64,000 bases of DNA from Catellatospora methionotrophica. Its GTDB lineage: Bacteria > Actinomycetota > Actinomycetes > Mycobacteriales > Micromonosporaceae. The DNA lies in NCBI RefSeq assembly GCF_011297335.1, contig NZ_JAAOTJ010000008.1, positions 239,054 to 303,053 of the forward strand. The letters run 5' to 3'. Position numbers and translations under genes: made by a program. Shown here in pieces: positions 16,004 to 25,300 of the stretch. Numbering within the stretch: position 1 is the first letter of the stretch; every line of letters begins with the position of its first letter. The notes under the pieces are model-generated. The model worked only from the letters and a program-made list of their open reading frames with translations, was not told the DNA's origin and did no database searches.

Positions 16004-19000
16004 GTGCGACGACGGCAACGACACGCACTCACGGCCGGAGCGGTGGCGACCGCCCTGGTCGCGGCCGCCCTGGCGGCGCAACCGGCGACCGCGTCGGGCC
16101 CGGTGGGCAAGCCCGGGCCGGAAACACCCGTCTCCGGTACGCCCGGAGCCTTCACCCTGATCACCGGTGACCGCGTGATCGTGGACGCGAGCGGCGGCCT
16201 GGACATCCAGCGTGGCCCCGGCCGGGCCACGATGCGGTTCGTGAGCAGCCGCGAGGACGGCCACCAGTTCGTCGTCCCCACCGACGCGATGCCGCTGCTG
16301 CGCGCCGGACGGCTCGACCGGCGACTGTTCGACCTGACCGCGCTCGGCGGCTTCGGCTACGACGACCGCGCCGCCGAGCTGCCGCTGCTGGTCGCGTACC
16401 CGGCGGACAGCTCCGCGCGGGCGCGTACGGCCGTCACCGGCGGCGACGCGCGGGTGCGGGCCGACCTGCCCGCCGCCGACGCGCTCGCCGTACGCGCGAA
16501 CGTGAACGACCGGGCGGACCTCTGGTCGTCGCTGACCAGCGGCACCGCCTCGCAGCGCACGCTGACCGCCGGGGTCACCCGCATCTGGCTGGACGGCAAG
16601 CGCCGGATCTCCCTGGACCACAGCGTGCCCCAGATCGGCGCGCCCGCGGCCTGGCAGGCCGGATTCGACGGCAAGGGCGTCACGGTCGGTGTGCTCGACA
16701 CCGGCATCGACGCCACGCACCCCGACTTCGCCGGGCAGCTCGCCGCCGTCCGGGACTTCACCGGCGGGAACGACCCGTCCGACGACGTCGGCCACGGCAC
16801 CCACGTGGCGTCGACGATCGCGGGCACCGGAGCCGCCTCCGGCGGCGCGTACCGCGGGGTCGCGCCCGGCGCGAAACTGGTCGTCGGCAAGGTCTGCGCG
16901 ACCACCGAGTGCCAGGACTCCGACGTCATCGCGGGCATGGAGTGGGCCGCCGCGCAGGCCAAGGTCGTCAACGTGAGCCTCGGCGACACCGACCGGCCGG
17001 GCCTCGACCCGCTGGAGACCGCCGTCCAGGACCTCAGCCGCCGCTACGGCACCCTGTTCGTCGTCGCCGCGGGCAACGAGGGCAAGCCGAAGTCGGTCTC
17101 CTCCCCGGCCACCGTGGACGAGGCGCTCGCCGTCGGCGCGGTCGACGCCGACGACCAGCGGGCGTACTTCTCCAGCAAGGGCCCGCGCCTGTTCGACAAC
17201 CACATCAAGCCCGACATCAGCGCGCCCGGCGTCGACATCGTCGCGGCCGCCCCCGGCGGCGGCTACCAGCCCATGGCGGGCACCTCGATGGCGACCCCGC
17301 ACGTGGTCGGCTCCGCCGCGATCCTCGCCGGGCAGCACCCCGACTGGACCGGCCCGCAGCTCAAGGCCGCACTGATGAACGCGGCCAAGCCCGGCGGCGA
17401 GAACACCCTCTACGAGGTCGGCGCGGGCCGGGTCGACATCGGCCGCGCGGTCGCCCAGCCGGTCTTCGCCGAGCTCGGCTCGATCGACTTCCCGGTGCAG
17501 CGCTGGCCGCACGCCGACGACACCCCGTTCACGCAGGTCATCGGCTACCGCAACGCGGGCACCACACCCGTCACACTGACGCTGGGCGTCGCCCCGGCCC
17601 CCGCGGGCATGCTGACCGTCAGCCCGGCCACCCTGGTCGTGCCGGCCGGTGGCCGCGCCGAGGCGACGGTCACCGTGGACACCCGCGTCGACACCCCCGA
17701 CGGCGTCTACCAGGGCGCGATCACCGCGACCGGGGCCGGTGACCTGCTCGTACGCACGGTCTTCGCGCTCGACAAGGAGATCGAGAGCTACGACGTCAAG
17801 CTCCCCCACTCCGGGCGCGACGGCAAGCCCGCCACGGACTACGAGACCGTCGCGGCGAACCTGACCACCGGCGAGTTCACCACCCTGACCGGCACGCCGG
17901 GCGGCGGCACGATGCGGCTGCCCAAGGGCCGGTACGCGCTCTACAGCACCATCCATGAGGGCACCGTGTCCACGCTGCTCGTGCAGCCGCTGCTGGACGT
18001 GCGCGGGCATGTCACGGAGACGCTCGACGCGCGTACGGCCAAGCCGGTCGCGTTGACCGTGCCGCAGCGCGACGCCGCCCCGATGGCCGTCAACATCAGC
18101 GCCAACTGGGACGACGGCCTGCGCTACCCGGGTGTGCAGCTCAGCGGGGTCTCGTTCGGCGACGTCTTCTTCGGCCGGATCGGTCCCGCCGTGGCCGCGC
18201 CGGAGTTCGCCGTCACGCTGGGCATCGGCCTCGGCCGCCCCGGCAAGGACGGAACGTTCCGTAACAGCCCGTACACGTACGACCTCGCGTATGTGAGCAA
18301 GGGCGACATGTTCACCGGCCTGACCCGCAAGCTGTCCCCTGCGAACCTGGCCACCGTCAAGGCCGTCTACCGCAGCCAGTCGGCCGACGCGACCGCGATG
18401 CGCTTCCACCGCGCGGCGGCTGTCGGCGGCCCCGGCCCGATCGGCTCCAGCACACCGGTCGACCTGCCGTTGCGCGCCACCGAGTACTACAACACCGACG
18501 GGGGCCTGATCTGGACGACGACGTTCGTCGAGGGCGCGAACTCCACCACGCAGGAGTCGACCTACCAGCCGGGCAAGGTGTACCACCAGACCTGGAACGC
18601 GGGCCCGTTCGCACCGACGGTGCTCGGCGCGCCCGAGTGGTCGCCGACGGGGTACGCGGGCCGGGAAGGCGACCTCATCACCGTCCAGCCCGGCATGTTC
18701 GCCGACGCCGACGGACGCCCCGTCGGCCGTGACGACCTGCAGGTCCACCTGCGGCTGTCGCGCAACGGCAAGGAGATCGGCACGGCCGACGGCGCGTACG
18801 CGGAGTTCACGGTCCCCGCCGCGAAGGCGGCCTACCGGCTGGAGGCGACCGTCACCCGCGGCGCGCCCGACACCCTGTCCACCTCGGTCTCCGTCGTGTG
18901 GACCTTCACCTCGGCGCACACCTCCGCGCCGGAGCGGTTCCCGCTGACCACGGCCCGGCCGACGCCACTGCTCGACGACACCAACACCGCACGGGCGGGC

Positions 19001-19246
19001 CGCACCCTGGCCGTCCCGGTGGTGCTGGACCGGCACGTCGCGACCGCGTCCACGTCATGCCGCGAACTGGCCGCCGAGGCCTCGTTCGACGACGGCCGGA
19101 CGTGGATCAAGGTGCCCGTGTTCTGGGGTACGGCCTTCGTCAGCCACCCGAAGCGGCCCGGCTTCGTCTCGCTGCGCCTGAAGGCCAAGGACACGGCAGG
19201 CAACACGGTCACGCAGACCATCCTCCACGCGTACCGCACCGCCTGA
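16004..19246 (+). CDS. Secreted S8 (subtilisin-family) serine peptidase
   Basis: 1080 residues. Signal peptide: VRRRQRHALTAGAVATALVA with a hydrophobic core to about 25 and ATASG cleavage region near 30. A propeptide-like region follows to about 205. The peptidase domain has the full triad: Asp232 (GVLDTGID), His264 (GHGTHVAS) and Ser428 (GTSMATPH), with the oxyanion Asn358 (AAGNEG). About 600 residues of beta-rich C-terminal domains follow, probably fibronectin-like/PA-associated modules. The mature enzyme is expected outside the cell. The GTG start was chosen because GGAGAGGA sits five bases upstream and the signal peptide begins directly after it; the same frame is open far upstream, but over the sigma-factor gene. 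No sorting signal is seen at the C-terminus. Confidence 0.95.
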   Translation: MRRRQRHALTAGAVATALVAAALAAQPATASGPVGKPGPETPVSGTPGAFTLITGDRVIVDASGGLDIQRGPGRATMRFVSSREDGHQFVVPTDAMPLLRAGRLDRRLFDLTALGGFGYDDRAAELPLLVAYPADSSARARTAVTGGDARVRADLPAADALAVRANVNDRADLWSSLTSGTASQRTLTAGVTRIWLDGKRRISLDHSVPQIGAPAAWQAGFDGKGVTVGVLDTGIDATHPDFAGQLAAVRDFTGGNDPSDDVGHGTHVASTIAGTGAASGGAYRGVAPGAKLVVGKVCATTECQDSDVIAGMEWAAAQAKVVNVSLGDTDRPGLDPLETAVQDLSRRYGTLFVVAAGNEGKPKSVSSPATVDEALAVGAVDADDQRAYFSSKGPRLFDNHIKPDISAPGVDIVAAAPGGGYQPMAGTSMATPHVVGSAAILAGQHPDWTGPQLKAALMNAAKPGGENTLYEVGAGRVDIGRAVAQPVFAELGSIDFPVQRWPHADDTPFTQVIGYRNAGTTPVTLTLGVAPAPAGMLTVSPATLVVPAGGRAEATVTVDTRVDTPDGVYQGAITATGAGDLLVRTVFALDKEIESYDVKLPHSGRDGKPATDYETVAANLTTGEFTTLTGTPGGGTMRLPKGRYALYSTIHEGTVSTLLVQPLLDVRGHVTETLDARTAKPVALTVPQRDAAPMAVNISANWDDGLRYPGVQLSGVSFGDVFFGRIGPAVAAPEFAVTLGIGLGRPGKDGTFRNSPYTYDLAYVSKGDMFTGLTRKLSPANLATVKAVYRSQSADATAMRFHRAAAVGGPGPIGSSTPVDLPLRATEYYNTDGGLIWTTTFVEGANSTTQESTYQPGKVYHQTWNAGPFAPTVLGAPEWSPTGYAGREGDLITVQPGMFADADGRPVGRDDLQVHLRLSRNGKEIGTADGAYAEFTVPAAKAAYRLEATVTRGAPDTLSTSVSVVWTFTSAHTSAPERFPLTTARPTPLLDDTNTARAGRTLAVPVVLDRHVATASTSCRELAAEASFDDGRTWIKVPVFWGTAFVSHPKRPGFVSLRLKAKDTAGNTVTQTILHAYRTA

Positions 19247-19256
19247 AGCACCACCT

Positions 19257-19290
19257 CGCAGGGCCCGGCGGACACCCGCCGGGCCCTGCG
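19257..19290 (+). terminator. Hairpin terminator after the subtilase gene
   Basis: A perfect 15-base stem (CGCAGGGCCCGGCGG / CCGCCGGGCCCTGCG) around ACAC begins ten bases after the stop codon. Confidence 0.8.
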
Positions 19291-19320
19291 CACACCCACG
19301 GCCGGCAAGTCATCCCTTGC

Positions 19321-19381
19321 GCAACTCTTAAAAAGTCGCGCCTACCCATGACCTGGGTAGGCGCGACTTTTTAAGAGTTGC
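19321..19381. repeat. CAACTCTTAAAGA-family palindrome, copy B1
   Basis: Two exact 28-base complementary arms (19321-19348 and 19354-19381) with a five-base loop TGACC. The outer part GCAACTCTTAAAAAG is shared with the other family members and the inner stem is unique. It lies between convergent genes and follows the ordinary hairpin terminator of the subtilase gene, so it may terminate the acyl-CoA dehydrogenase transcript. Confidence 0.9.
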
Positions 19382-19425
19382 CGCAGGAGGGCGGGGCGGG
19401 CGGGGCGGGCGGGGCGGGCGGGGCG

Positions 19426-20580
19426 TCAGATGACGCCCTTGAGGAGTTGGCGGGCCATGACGATGCGCTGGACCTGGTTGGTGCCCTCGTAGATCTGGGT
19501 GATCTTGGCGTCGCGCATCATGCGTTCGAGGGGGAAGTCCTTGGTGTAGCCGTAGCCGCCGAGGAGCTGGACGGCGTCGGTGGTGACGGCCATGGCGGTG
19601 TCGGAGGCGAAGCACTTGGCGGCGGCGCCGAAGTAGGTGAGGTCGGCGTCGCCGCGCTCGGAGCGGGCGGCGGCGGAGTAGGTCAGCTCGCGGGCCGCGG
19701 TCAGCTTCATGCCCATGTCGGCGAGCATGAACTGGACGCCCTGGAAGTCGGCGATCGGCTTGCCGAACTGGCGGCGCTCCTTGACGTAGTCCAGGGCCGC
19801 GTCCAGCGCGCCCTGGGCGATGCCGATGGCCTGGGCGGCGATGGTGACCCGGGTGTGGTCCAGGGTGCGCATGGCGGTGGCGAAGCCGGTGCCAGGCTCG
19901 CCGATCATCCGGTCGGCGGGGATGCGCACGTTGTCGAGGTACACCTCGCGGGTGGGCGAGCCCTTGATGCCGAGCTTCTTCTCCGGCGCGCCGAAGCTGA
20001 CGCCGGGGTCGGACTTCTCGACGACGAACGCGGAGATGCCCTTCGCGCCGATGCCGGGCTCGGTGACGGCGAAGACGGTGTAGTACTCGCTGACGCCGGC
20101 GTTGGTGATCCAGCGCTTCACGCCGTTGAGAATATAGTGATCTTCGTCACGTACTGCCCGAGTTGTCATGGCAGCGGCGTCGCTGCCCGCTTCGGGCTCG
20201 GACAGGCAGTAGGAGAACATGCCCTCGCCGGACGCGACCTTGGGCAGGTAACGCTGCTTGAGCTGGGCGGATCCGGCCAGCAGCAGCGGCATGGTGCCCA
20301 GTTTGTTCACGGCCGGGATGAGCGAGGACGAGGCGCAGGCGCGGGCGACCTCCTCGATGACGATCGCGGTCGCGAGCGCGTCCGCACCGGCCCCGCCGTA
20401 CTCCTCGGGGATGTGCGGGGCGTGGAAGTCCGAGGCACGCAGCGCATCGAAGCTGGCCTGCGGGAACTCGCTCGTTTCGTCCGCCTGGGCGGCGTTCGGG
20501 GCGACCTTGGCGTCGCAGACCTCACGCACCGCCTCGCGGATCGCCACGTGCTCCTCGGAGAGCTGGTACAGCGCGAACAC
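19426..20580 (-). CDS. Acyl-CoA dehydrogenase (FAD)
   Basis: 384 residues, the normal ACAD length. Domain order: N-terminal helical domain starting VFALYQLSEEHVAIREAVREV, middle beta-domain with the flavin-contacting CLSEPEAGSDAAAM and WITNAG segments, and C-terminal four-helix domain with QFGKPIADFQ, QLLGGYGYTKDFPLERMMRDAKI and the terminal YEGTNQVQRIVMARQLL. The catalytic Glu position of short/branched-chain enzymes is covered by IYEGTNQ. It oxidises acyl-CoA to 2-enoyl-CoA and passes electrons to ETF. The GTG start has GAGGAGG seven bases upstream. A short internal stretch (about 20123-20172) uses A/T-ending codons (TAT ATT CTC, ACA ACT) unlike the rest. Chain-length preference is not readable. 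Confidence 0.95.
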   Translation of the reverse strand: MFALYQLSEEHVAIREAVREVCDAKVAPNAAQADETSEFPQASFDALRASDFHAPHIPEEYGGAGADALATAIVIEEVARACASSSLIPAVNKLGTMPLLLAGSAQLKQRYLPKVASGEGMFSYCLSEPEAGSDAAAMTTRAVRDEDHYILNGVKRWITNAGVSEYYTVFAVTEPGIGAKGISAFVVEKSDPGVSFGAPEKKLGIKGSPTREVYLDNVRIPADRMIGEPGTGFATAMRTLDHTRVTIAAQAIGIAQGALDAALDYVKERRQFGKPIADFQGVQFMLADMGMKLTAARELTYSAAARSERGDADLTYFGAAAKCFASDTAMAVTTDAVQLLGGYGYTKDFPLERMMRDAKITQIYEGTNQVQRIVMARQLLKGVI

Positions 20581-20615
20581 CCGAGACCTCCTCTGAACCT
20601 GCCGACACATGGGCG

Positions 20616-20627
20616 TACCGGTCGGTA
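20616..20627. promoter_or_regulatory. Inverted repeat upstream of acyl-CoA dehydrogenase
   Basis: TACCG-GT-CGGTA, a short palindrome 36 bases upstream of the acyl-CoA dehydrogenase start. It resembles ACCG..CGGT operators of actinobacterial TetR-type lipid regulators. Position and symmetry support it; no regulator gene is adjacent. Confidence 0.35.
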
Positions 20628-20758
20628 GCTTAACGCTCGATCAGCCAAGGCCGTCCAGCGGCTGCCGGTAAACTTTCCTTGGGGTGGTCCAGGGCGTACG
20701 CTCTTCACCTGCTCAAACCCGAAACCCAACCACCCCTTGCGGATCTAGGAGACGAAGC

Positions 20759-22177
20759 GTGACGCTCCCGTACGCGAGCCAGCCTGCCCCGGTCACCCCG
20801 CCGTCAGGCGCCGCGCGGCCCCGACTGACCTTCATCGGCACCGGTTACCTGGGAGCCACCTACGCCATCTGTTACGCCGAACTGGGCTACGAGGTCATCG
20901 GCTTCGACGTCGACGTAGACAAGATCGAGAAGCTGAGCAAGGGCGAGGTGCCCTTCCACGAGCCCGGACTCGACGAGATGCTGCGCCGCAACCTGGCCGC
21001 GGGCCGCCTGCGGTTCACCACGTCGTACCAGGAGACGGCCGACTTCGGCGACGTCCACTTCATCTGCGTGGGCACGCCGCAGCGCGCCAGCGGCCTGGGC
21101 GCCGACCTGACCTACGTCGAGGCGTCGGTCAGCAACCTGGCCCAGCACCTGAGCCGCAAGGCCCTGATCGTCGGCAAGTCCACCGTCCCGGTCGGCACCG
21201 CCGAGTGGGTCGAGCAGCTGGTCGCCAAGCACGCCCGGCCGGAGCTGGCCGTCGAGGTCGCCTGGAGCCCCGAGTTCCTGCAGGAGGGCTTCGCCGTCGA
21301 CGACGTCATGCGGCCCAACCGCATCGTCGTGGCCACCAAGACCGAGTGGTCCAACTCGCTGCTGCACGCCGCGCACAAGGGCGTCTTCGACCTGGCCGCC
21401 ACCGAGGACCGCGAGGTGCCGGTGGTCTCCACCGACTTCGCCACCGCCGAGCTGGTCAAGGTCGCCGCGAACTCGTTCCTCGCCACCAAGATCTCGTTCA
21501 TCAACGCGATGGCCGAGGTCTGCGAGGTCGCCGGTGGCGACATCACCCAGCTCGCCCGCGCCCTGGGCTACGACCCGCGGATCGGCAACCGCTTCCTGCA
21601 GTCGGGCGTCGGCTTCGGCGGCGGCTGCCTGCCCAAGGACATCCGCGCGTTCCAGGCCCGCGCCCAGGAGCTGGGCGCCGGTGAGGCGCTGCGCTTCCTG
21701 CACGAGGTCGACCTGATCAACCTGCGCCGCCGCCAGCGGGTGCTGAACCTGGCCGCCGGGCTGCTCGGCCGCAAGTTCGGCCCGGCCGGCCCGGACCTGT
21801 CCGGCGCGCGCATCGCCGTGCTCGGCGCGACCTTCAAGCCCAACTCCGACGACGTACGCGACGCGCCGGCGCTCGCCGTGGCGGGCATGCTGGCCCGCGC
21901 CGGTGCCGCCGTGCACGTGTACGACCCGCAGGGCATGGAGAACGCGAAGCGGGCGCTGCCCGAGGTCGAGTACGCCAAGTCGATGGTGGACGCCGTCGCC
22001 GACGCCGACCTGGTCTGCGTGCTCACCGAGTGGGCCGAGTTCCGCAACGCCGACCCGGTGGCCCTCGGCGAGGTCGCCGCGAACAAGCTGATCGTCGACG
22101 GCCGCAACTGCCTCGACGCGACCGCCTGGAAATCCGCGGGCTGGACGCTGCGCGCCCTGGGCCGCCCGACGGTCTGA
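20759..22177 (+). CDS. ugd: UDP-glucose 6-dehydrogenase
   Basis: 472 residues. It oxidises UDP-glucose to UDP-glucuronate with 2 NAD+, supplying cell-envelope or exopolysaccharide sugars. Seen: N-terminal Rossmann motif FIGTGYLG, the VGTPQ loop, the central helix with FINAMAEVCEVAGGD, the catalytic-Cys segment GVGFGGGCLPKDI, and a C-terminal Rossmann-like UDP-binding domain (AVLGATFKPNSDDVRDAPALAV, LVCVLTEWAEFRN). The start is the GTG after AGGAG with eight-base spacing; about 25 in-frame codons upstream are not family-like. It stands alone, followed by a clear terminator. Confidence 0.95.
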   Translation: MTLPYASQPAPVTPPSGAARPRLTFIGTGYLGATYAICYAELGYEVIGFDVDVDKIEKLSKGEVPFHEPGLDEMLRRNLAAGRLRFTTSYQETADFGDVHFICVGTPQRASGLGADLTYVEASVSNLAQHLSRKALIVGKSTVPVGTAEWVEQLVAKHARPELAVEVAWSPEFLQEGFAVDDVMRPNRIVVATKTEWSNSLLHAAHKGVFDLAATEDREVPVVSTDFATAELVKVAANSFLATKISFINAMAEVCEVAGGDITQLARALGYDPRIGNRFLQSGVGFGGGCLPKDIRAFQARAQELGAGEALRFLHEVDLINLRRRQRVLNLAAGLLGRKFGPAGPDLSGARIAVLGATFKPNSDDVRDAPALAVAGMLARAGAAVHVYDPQGMENAKRALPEVEYAKSMVDAVADADLVCVLTEWAEFRNADPVALGEVAANKLIVDGRNCLDATAWKSAGWTLRALGRPTV

Positions 22178-22189
22178 CGCACTGCCGAT

Positions 22190-22223
22190 AAGAGCCCGTC
22201 CGCGTACAGCGGGCGGGCTCTTT
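22190..22223 (+). terminator. Terminator after UDP-glucose dehydrogenase gene
   Basis: A 14-base stem with one G-T pair (AAGAGCCCGTCCGC / GCGGGCGGGCTCTT) around GTACA, ending TCTTTCG. It begins 12 bases after the stop codon. Confidence 0.85.
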
Positions 22224-22372
22224 CGTTCACGCGCGGTGCGGCGTGTCCCCGCGATCCACTAGCTGACTGAAATGGGGCTTTTCAAAGGTCACTCCTATTA
22301 GGCATGCTGCTGCTGACTGGATCCATACGCCGCGTCGTCGTTTGGTGACGTGCTGGGAGTCGGAGGTTAGCC

Positions 22373-25300
22373 ATGGCCGCGGCCACCAGCACGTGCTCGA
22401 TGTGTGGCCGGGAACGTGATCCCTCGGTGCGCTGCCCGCACTGCGGCAACACCCCTGAGCAGCTCGCGGCCGAGGTGACCCGGCTCAACAAGGCCATCGC
22501 CGACATGAACGCCGAGGACCTGCGCCTGTCCGGCGAGCGCAAGAAGCTCAGCGGCAAGCTGCAGGCGGCCCTGTACCAGCGCGACATCCTCGCCCACGCC
22601 GAGGCGCAGCGGCAGAAGAAGGCCGCGCCCAAGCAGCGCCGCTGGATCCCGCGCCCGCCCGGTGCGAAGGACCCCGCCGCGCAGGCCGCCACGCCGCCCG
22701 CTGACGGACCGGACCCGGACGGGGTCACCTCAGGCACCACGGCCGCCCCCGACGACGCCACGGTGCCCCGGCAGGGGCCCACGACACCCGGCGACGGAGC
22801 GGCCCGGCCCGGCGACGCGGCGCGTGCCGCCACCCGGCCGCCCGGCACGCGAAGGCCGGACGGCACCGCGCGGCGAGACGGCGGGGCGCGGTTCCCTGAC
22901 GGGTCCGCCCGGCGCGACGGCGGGTCGCGGGTCGCGCCGCTGCCCGAGCCGCCGCCGGAGGCTTCCGCGCGGTCGGTGCAGAACATCATGCTGGCGCTGG
23001 GTTCGCTGCTGCTCGGCATCGCCGCCGTGGTGTTCGCCGCGGTCGCGCTGAGCAACGTCGCGCCCGGCATCCGGCTGACCGTGCTGGCGCTGGCCACCGC
23101 GCTGCTGCTCGGCATCGCGCCGAGCCTGGTCCGGGGCGGCCTGTCGGCGACCGCCGAGGCGCTGGCCGCCGTCGGCCTCGCCCTGCTGCCGGTCGACGGA
23201 TACCTGCTGGCGCAGTTGAGCCTGATCGACACGTCGCTGATGATCGTGGCCGGGCTGGTCTTCGCCGCGACCGCCGCCATCGCCTACCTCTACCATCGCG
23301 CCACGGGCCTGACCATCCCGCGCTACGCGGTGGTGATCGCCATCCAGCCGGTGCTGCCGCTGCTGCTGTTCGAGCTGATCCACGGCCCGGCGGGCTGGGC
23401 CGTCGTGCTGACCGTCGTCGCCGCGCAGAACGCCGTCATCGCCCGCGCCGTCGAGATCGCCAACGCTCCCGCCCGTCCCGTCCCGCCGCCGCGCCTGGCG
23501 ACCCCGGCGACCGCGGCACCGGATCCACGCATCGCCGATGCCGAGCAGGACGCCGAGGCAGCGGGGCAGTACCCGACGGCCGACGGCGGCGCACCGACCG
23601 TGGCCCGGTCCGCCACCTCCCGGACCCCGGGGCTGCCGGACGGCCTCGCCACGTTCATGCGGCGGCCCGACACGGCCGTCACGGCGACCCGGCGCTCGGC
23701 GTTCTGGCTGCGGGAACTGGCCTGGGTGCTGCACGGGCTGGCCATCGCCGCCGCCACCGTGTACGCCGTCGCGGCGCTGCTCACCGCCGCGACCGTGCCG
23801 TCGGTGCTGCGCGCCTCGGCGACCCTGCTGCTGGCGGTCGGGGTGGCGCTGGTCGGCGCGCTGATGCTGCGCCGCGCGCCGCTCAACGAACTCGCCGCCG
23901 GGGCGATGGTGCTGGCCGTCATCGGCTCGGCGGCCCGCGTCGCCGTGGTCGCCCTGCCGGACCGGGCGCTGCTGGTCATCGCCGCCGCCGTGGCGATCAC
24001 GGGCCTGGGCGTACGCGCGATCCCGGAAGCGACCCGGCGCGGCCCGCAGCTCGCGTCCACCCTCGCCCTGATCGTGATCAGCCTGTTCACCGCAGGCAGC
24101 GCCCTGCGCGCGGCGCTCGCGCCGGTCGCCGCGGCCTGGCCGTTCGGCAGCGCCGACGTCACCGGGTTCGAGAACGAGATCGCGCAGCGGGCCGGGCACC
24201 CCGGCTGGCCCCTGGTCGCCACGATCGCCCTGCTCACCATCGCCGCGGCGCTGTCGCTGCCCGCGATCTGGCGGCACGAGACCGTCGTGGCGGGCGCGGC
24301 GCTCACCGCGCTGGCCGCCCCGGCCTCGCTGGGCCTGGGCTGGGTGGCCACCCAGTGGCTGCTGGCGGTCGCCTCGATCGCGCTGCTGGCCGCCGGGATC
24401 GGCGTCGCGGGCATCGGCTCCGCCGACGGCGCGCCCTGGGCCGCGGCCACCCCACGCGCGGCCCGCGCCCACCTGATCGCCGCTTTCCTGGTCGGCGCCA
24501 CCGCGGTCGGGGTCGCGCTGGCGCACACCTGGTCCACGGCGGGACTGATGGTCGCTTACACCCTGGCGGGTGTGCTGCTCGCGGGCGCGCAACGGGTGCT
24601 GCCCGCGCCACCGGCGACCGTGCTGCTCGGCGACGCCGCCGCCGGAGCCGCCGCGTTCGCCGCGCCGATCGCGGTCGGCACCGGCGTGCTCACCGTGTTC
24701 CCGGCGGCCGGGGAGCAGGTCGCGCTCGCGGCCGCGTTCCTCGCCTGTGCCGCCACCCTCGCGCTGGTCGCGGCCCGGCTGGTCGCGCACCGCCGCATCG
24801 GCACCCCGCTCTCGCTCGGCGCGGGCCTGGGCGCGCTGGTCGTGGCCGGTGCCGCGTTCGGCACCGCCGGAGCCGGGGTGCTCGACGCGGGGCTGGGCGC
24901 GCTGCTGCTCATCTCGGCGATCCTGCTGGCCCTGGCCCCGTCCATCGACTCCGGACGCCGGGCCGACCGGGCCCTCGACGGTGCGGACTTCGCCGCCGCG
25001 GCCGTCACCGCCGCGCTGATCGCCGCTCTCGCCCGCGTCGCCCACCTGGTCGCCCCGGCGTACTGGCTGGTGCTGTCGGCGCTGCTGGTGCTCGCGGTCG
25101 GGGTCGCCGTCCGGCTGCTGCCGCAGGACCTGCGCCGCGGCCCCGTCGCGGGCAGCGCGGTGGCGGGCGGCATCCTCGTGCTCATCGCCGGTTACCCGGC
25201 CCTGGCGGGCGGCATCAAGGCGCTCGCGCTGCCCGGCGAGCTGTGGGCGGCCGACCTGGCCCCGGTCGGCGGCGGCGTCGAGTTCGGCTGGCAGGCCCCC

